Shown here: positions 41,499-47,844 of the stretch, in pieces
Layout: the number at the start of each line of letters is the position of its first letter
How positions within the stretch are numbered: the first letter of the stretch is position 1
Origin: Metaphire vulgaris
Lineage: Eukaryota > Annelida > Clitellata > Crassiclitellata > Megascolecidae
Direction of reading: 5' to 3'
DNA length: 64,000 nt
NCBI GenBank assembly: GCA_018105865.1
Contig: CM030845.1
Span: 13,205,390-13,269,389 of the forward strand
The notes under the pieces: model-generated
What the model was told of the DNA's origin: nothing
Databases searched by the model: none
Seen by the model: only the letters and a program-made list of their open reading frames with translations
Program-made: the position numbers and the translations under genes

Positions 41499-44400
41499 TA
41501 ATTTTAAGTGATTTAGGAGGCTAAGTAAGCTAAGTAAGTGAGATTTAAGATTTACATTTGCTGCTATCTGAAATGACTGTTTCCAAAGACATGGACTTTA
41601 TGTAGAGTTAGAATGGCATCTCCACTTCCATAATCAGGCAATCACACAAGCCAAATGGCTATGTTATCCTCTCAGCTGCTAACAGTCCGGCAGCCAATAA
41701 TTAACTTAATGGAGCATGGGCAATATTTTCTTTGTATTAACATGCACTATTTGCTCTTGAGAAAGAGAACAAACAACAACATGGAAAGGTTCACATGCTG
41801 CACCACGAACAGGAGAAGCCTCGTTAACACACAAACCGGTCACTGACAGTCGTGAAACACAAGTAAATAAATGGCCGCTGAATTGAAATAGCAATAACTG
41901 TTCCAGCCGCTGGCATTACGAAGCTACCAGCCTCAACACAACAGCCAAAGCACAAACAATGAGAGTGGAATTAAGAAACCTTAGGAAACTCAACAATCTA
42001 CAAAGTCAATAGGCATATGTTATGTGAATAGTGAATAGCCAACAAAGAAATTTGGATGTGCAGTGTGTCAAGTCAAAACACACAACTGCATGACTACTAA
42101 TATCACATAATTATTAATATACTGGATGCATTGACTGCACAGAGTAAAAATCATTATACAGTAAATAGTCCAAGAATATTGAATGTAGACCTTCATTTTT
42201 AATCATGGATGTACAAACACTTAAAAAGATAAAATTCTAAAGAGATATAATTAATTGATATTCCTAGAATGCATTGAAATTACAATTATTCATTAAAGAC
42301 CGTATCTCAGCAAAGTACCGGTAATCTTAGCAAAGTAATCGCGCACGTGTGTAAAGAGTCTGAGTATCTGCGTCATTAGAAAAACCACACACACACTCGC
42401 ACGCACACACATGTACGCACACACATATGAACTGTTAGTGATTCAAGTAGCGTGAGCATTAAAGCATCTTGTACTGTAAATCAGTGTCTAATTGCAGGTA
42501 TTCAGTTGAATTGCAGTTTAGCCAGCGGCAGCATCATCTGAGCATATGAAATCAAATACCTCTGTTATTGAATTTGACCGTGTGCATTGAGCGATGATGT
42601 TTACTGAGGTAGTCATTTGATGTTCGGCAATTGCTTGTTGCCATAACAGCCGAGCGACATCTTCCAGTGCTATCGAGCGACAGCGGTTCGTATTTGCCGC
42701 ATGTTCCGCTGTTTAGCGATGACGCCCTTCGAACCGAAGTTCTCGTACACCTGACATCTCTCGGTAACGGAAGATATTTTCCCCACGGCTCGTTGCAAAA
42801 GGACGACGCACGAATCACAGAGATACCCTGCTTAACCGGCAAGTTTCTATCCAAAACATTGAGTCTATTTCCTACAGAGAATTGACTGGCCAAAGACGTG
42901 TTTTCGTGGTTACGACTGCTCAGAGATAACGCTTTGCTTATCGATGCCCGTCGCTTACCAACAGCTTCACCTGGAACCGACAGATAGTTACAGCATTTTT
43001 CACTGTTTAGAGAGTTCATTCTACCCATTGAACTCTGCTGTTTCTGGGAGATCTCCTGAGGAATAGACAAATAATTGATGCATTGACCACCGCTGAGCGA
43101 GGCAGCACGAATGACGAAATTTCTCCGGTTCTTAGCAGTGTCCGGAGGTACTGGAAGGTACTTTTTCGAAGCATCGCCGCTGTTCAGTGAAGACGCTCGA
43201 GTAATTGAATTTCGTCTTGCACATTCCTTTGAAGCAGTTAACCAACTCTTCTCTGGCTCACTGTCCTTTGCCGTTTCTTGACTAATGGAATTCTTCTTGA
43301 TTATTCCGGATGAATCCTTAGAAACAGCGAGATACGACTTCGGTGGCTCACAGGCCAGAGATGCTATTCGAGTGATTGAAACCTGGCGAGTCTCTAGGCT
43401 TCCACTTGGAACAGGCAGGTATGCCTTTTCACTGTTAAACGACGCTGCTCTGCCAATCGAGTTTCGCTGAACCTTTGGGTTTTCATTTGGAACAGAAAGA
43501 TAGATTTTACATGGATCACTATTGAGTGAAACAGTCCTTAGGATGGAGTTACGTCGCTCTCCACTTCCTTTGTCTACAACTGGAAGAGAACTCTTGCTTG
43601 GTTCTGTGCTAAGAGAAACTGCTCTCAAAATCGAGCTTCTCCTGCTTTTGGTGCTGTCATTTGGAACTGGCGAATAGTTACCGCAGTTCTCACTCACCAT
43701 TGAAGCTGCTCGACTCATCGGATTTCTCTTCCTACCATCCTCAATCTGAACAACAGGAAGGTAATTTCCTCCGCACGCTTCACAGTTCAGTGAAGCAGCA
43801 CGGCTGAAGGCGTGCAACCTTCTCGAATTTCCACCAACAGAAGCAGCATTACCTGCACTCAGCTGATGACTGTTAGTCCTTATAATTTCCAGAGGAACGA
43901 GCAAGTATTTTCCAGAAAAGTCTTCACTATCCATCGACGACATATGGCTGACGATTGGCGGTGAACAGAGACGAAGTGCCGGCGGAGGAGTGGGGAGTGA
44001 ATTCGAACTAAACAACGATATTACAGAAGGAAATCCGATTGAAGCATTGCTGACATGAAGAAACGCCGGTCGCTGAGGATCGCCAGGTATGCCAAGTTCA
44101 GCATGGTCCAGACTATCACGAGTTGCATGCGGACTGTCGACAGTGGATGATGCCATTTTACTAGGTGTACTGTGAAATGCATCTTTTCTGCGTGGCACAG
44201 AGGTGTCCTTTCCTTTGTCGAGCAATTTTCTCTTCTTTCTTCTTGGCTGGAGTGTCATCGACACTGCTCGCTCCGGTGTTACTTTGCGCCGAGCGTGAGC
44301 CGTGCGCCGAATGAACCGGTTTATTCTTCGCTGTGATTTCCGCACCAGATGTGATATGTATTTAATCATCTCGTCGTAGCATCCACCAGGCTCAGAATTG

Positions 44401-47400
44401 CTCGCGAGCGTACTGCTTGAATGAAATCGCTTGCGCTCGAGCAACATTCGTTCCATCTCGCGCTTTTTTGTCTCAGAAAACTGGGTCGCTATGACAACCA
44501 GGCACAGATTTATCATGAAGAAAGCTCCAACCTACAAAATTAGTCAAATTAAAACCCATCAATAACTGTTAGTCATCAAAAATCATCTGACAATAAAGAT
44601 TGCAAAGCAATCTCAAACTGTATGATTATACCATCTCATGTCCTTGTCACATATTATGAAATCTTTTATCGTCATACAATATTTAAGCACGTGCATGCAA
44701 AACTGGCTTAAGCCAATCTTGGTCTGAGGCAATGCGAGCATGTTCACCGTGGACTTTCCACGTTTCTTGATGTTTCACTGACATTTCAGTGATTTTCATT
44801 GCATCATGCACAGAAGACAATTTTAAAATGCCTGAAACTAGAGTAAATCAAAACTTGGTCCCTTTCTAAGCTATGATTGGCATTGTATTGGGTTCTCACT
44901 CCGGAAATCCAGAAGGATTGGATTTAAACTTCACACTCAAGATACTCTAGAAATATGCACTTTAAATCGGTGCTACACTGTACAGTCAATGGCACCTCAT
45001 TTGTAGCAGGATGACTGAGATATACAAGTACATAAAGACATACATACATGCATGCACATAAATATTTACACAAACACATACAAAATGATGACTAATGATT
45101 GAGGTGTGAATTCTTGGTGGGGATTGTATGCAACTGGTTACTTCTCAAGCACATTCTATTCAATGTGGTAAATCAGATTTTAGAATTTTCAAAAAGCAAC
45201 TCAGGAAGAAGTAGCAACGTTTTGGATGCAAGACAATTCTTTGTTCTTGATGAAACAACAGATTCTGAATACTCACAATAATTAATGCAACAAAGTAGAT
45301 CCAATCCCAAAAGGAGTGGACGTCCTGCACATAGTACAGTATGTTCACCCAGCCAGCCAGACTGATTACCTGGCAAGGCATCACAACAACCAACCAATCA
45401 AGTCAAGAATTTAATCTAGGATTTATTAAGCCAGAACCTGTCAACTAGAACAGCATTTATAAACGTTTAAACAAATTATCTGTTTCGGCTTAAGCACTAT
45501 GCTTAGTTCTAATATTACACCAAATATTACCTGACATTTTTAGTATCACCGATGTCTGGCAATGATGAGCACCGCAGGATGACTTTTCAAACTACTTTTG
45601 TCCTTATGCAAAACAAATGTGTGCACCAAAATATGGCGGGTACACGCTGTACTTAAGGTGTCAAATAATGTTTCAGGAATCTAGGAAAACAAATGATGGG
45701 ATGAAGTCTGTAGTGGCAAATGGAAGCAGAATACCATTAAAGGAGACTCATCTGCTGTGACAGTGTGTACCAGTCATTTGCTGCTAGACTTGCTCTGTAA
45801 CAGCAAAGGGTCCATACTTTTAAATTCTGGATGATACTCATATAGATGACAAATGTACAGATAATTGTCTTTGGCAGGCAAATTATTTCAAGGCTTTTCC
45901 ACCGAATGAACAAATTTACTATGCCAGCGGTTCCCAAACTGTGGTCCGCGGACCGAAGGGGGTCCGCGGAGGATATGGCGGGGGTCTGCGGGAGCCTTCC
46001 AAAATATTAAGTAGCACTTCATTATTTTAGCATTAGCAGACTTTGTTCTCAAATCGTGTGTGCCAGTAGAGCCACCAATAACAATAATAATATATAAATC
46101 ATTAGATATAATATACTAGAGCCACATGATAATATCCAGATATAGACCAATACTACCACCACCAGCCGGAGTATAATATTAGTGGGAAAGGGGAAAAACC
46201 CAAGGAGGTCTCGCAAGCGTGCGAGAGGTCCCAGCAGACGACATCAGTTTATTTAATTGAAAGTCCTCACTGAGAACGCTATTTATAACAGATTTTGTTT
46301 CATTAATGAAATATTAAATTAATATTACAGAAATATTTTGCTCTGTACTGTGCTTAGTCAGTTACCAGCCACCTGGCCCTGGAGAAAAAAAAGAGGAAAT
46401 TAAAGGCATGTCAGTACTTTCTTTTCATGTAATTCTGACACACAAATTCCTCGGACCACCTAGAACTGCATCTATTAATCATAAGCAAAGACCACCAGAC
46501 CTCAGCAACAATCAGAAATAATAGTACACAGCACCACACGTTATTCAGAGTTATAGAGTGGCTAACAGAAGAATTGAGAAAATTTTAAAACAACAGTAAA
46601 GAACAGGTCAAAAACACAAATAAAACCCTCATATGATTTTAGTCTCTTAGCCATTAAAAATAAGAGAACAATAATGAAAACGAAGTAGGCCTATAGATCC
46701 GGACTTTTCATTGAAAGTGACTTCCATGCGTGCGTGTCAAAATACAATCAAGAATTGACAGTTTGTGCAAAAAAAGTAGGCACACCCATCTCATTAACAG
46801 TAATTGTATTTAAGATAATTGATGGAGTAGCTGATGCTGTAATGTAACAACTTTTGTTCGGTGTTTAATTGTACACAGGTATAATGATTGTCCACATCGT
46901 CGTCTTAGGAAAAGCGCCGCAAGCCAACTGGTGTTGTGGGAATAGTCTGCCCATTATTTTCATTAAATATTAACTGTTACATTTACTTGTTAAATAATGT
47001 GGTCTGCAAGCTAAGCTGGGAACAAAGTAGGGGTCCACAACCTAAACAGTTTGGGAACCTCTGTACTATGCAAATAGCTTGCCACGTGTTGCAAAGTCCA
47101 TAGAAGCTGTTCAATTTTATGGAAAGAAAGTAAAAATAGTTTTTTTGCCTAACATCAAATACAAGTATTATTTATGCAGTTTTTGATATGGGTTTTAACA
47201 ATATTAAAAAACTTATATCTGGAATACTATCACTGCATAGTATATCATGTTCATTCATATCATCCTTGTTTTCTAGAAGGTTCCATCCTTACTTGATCTA
47301 GAATTTCTTCGTTACTTTGTCATTAAATCATCTATATATATATATATGTATATATATATATACATATATATATACATATATATATATACAGGGTGGCATT

Positions 47401-47812
47401 GAATCAGAAAATTGGCTGCTGAACAGTCTGGATTTGAATCCTGTAGACTACTCAGTTTGAGGATGGTTTCAACAGCTTGTCTACAGAGAGAATTCACGAT
47501 ATTGAACATCTGAAAGAAGTTCTGACAGCATGCTGGGATGAAATCAGCCGGACACTGCCAACCGGGCTATTGGACAGTTTCGCAAGCGATTGTCATTGGT
47601 TATCGCAGCAAACGGTGGACATATTGAACATGACTTTGACGGAAATTTCTTACGCTTTAAGAAAATCCTGAAATTTTACAGTTCGTTCAATGTTATATCA
47701 AATGCAAGACCTAAATGTGACTAGTCCGGTTTTTCTTGCGCCACCCTGTATGTATGTATGTATGTGTATATATATATATATATACACATACATACATACA
47801 TACATACATACA

Positions 47813-47844
<32 letters not shown>

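Noticed and set aside
42552..42559. Extension of the large linker ORF to its stop at 42552
   Set aside because: The donor AGAG|GTATTT at 42560 keeps frame with exon 5; the last codons and stop are intronic.
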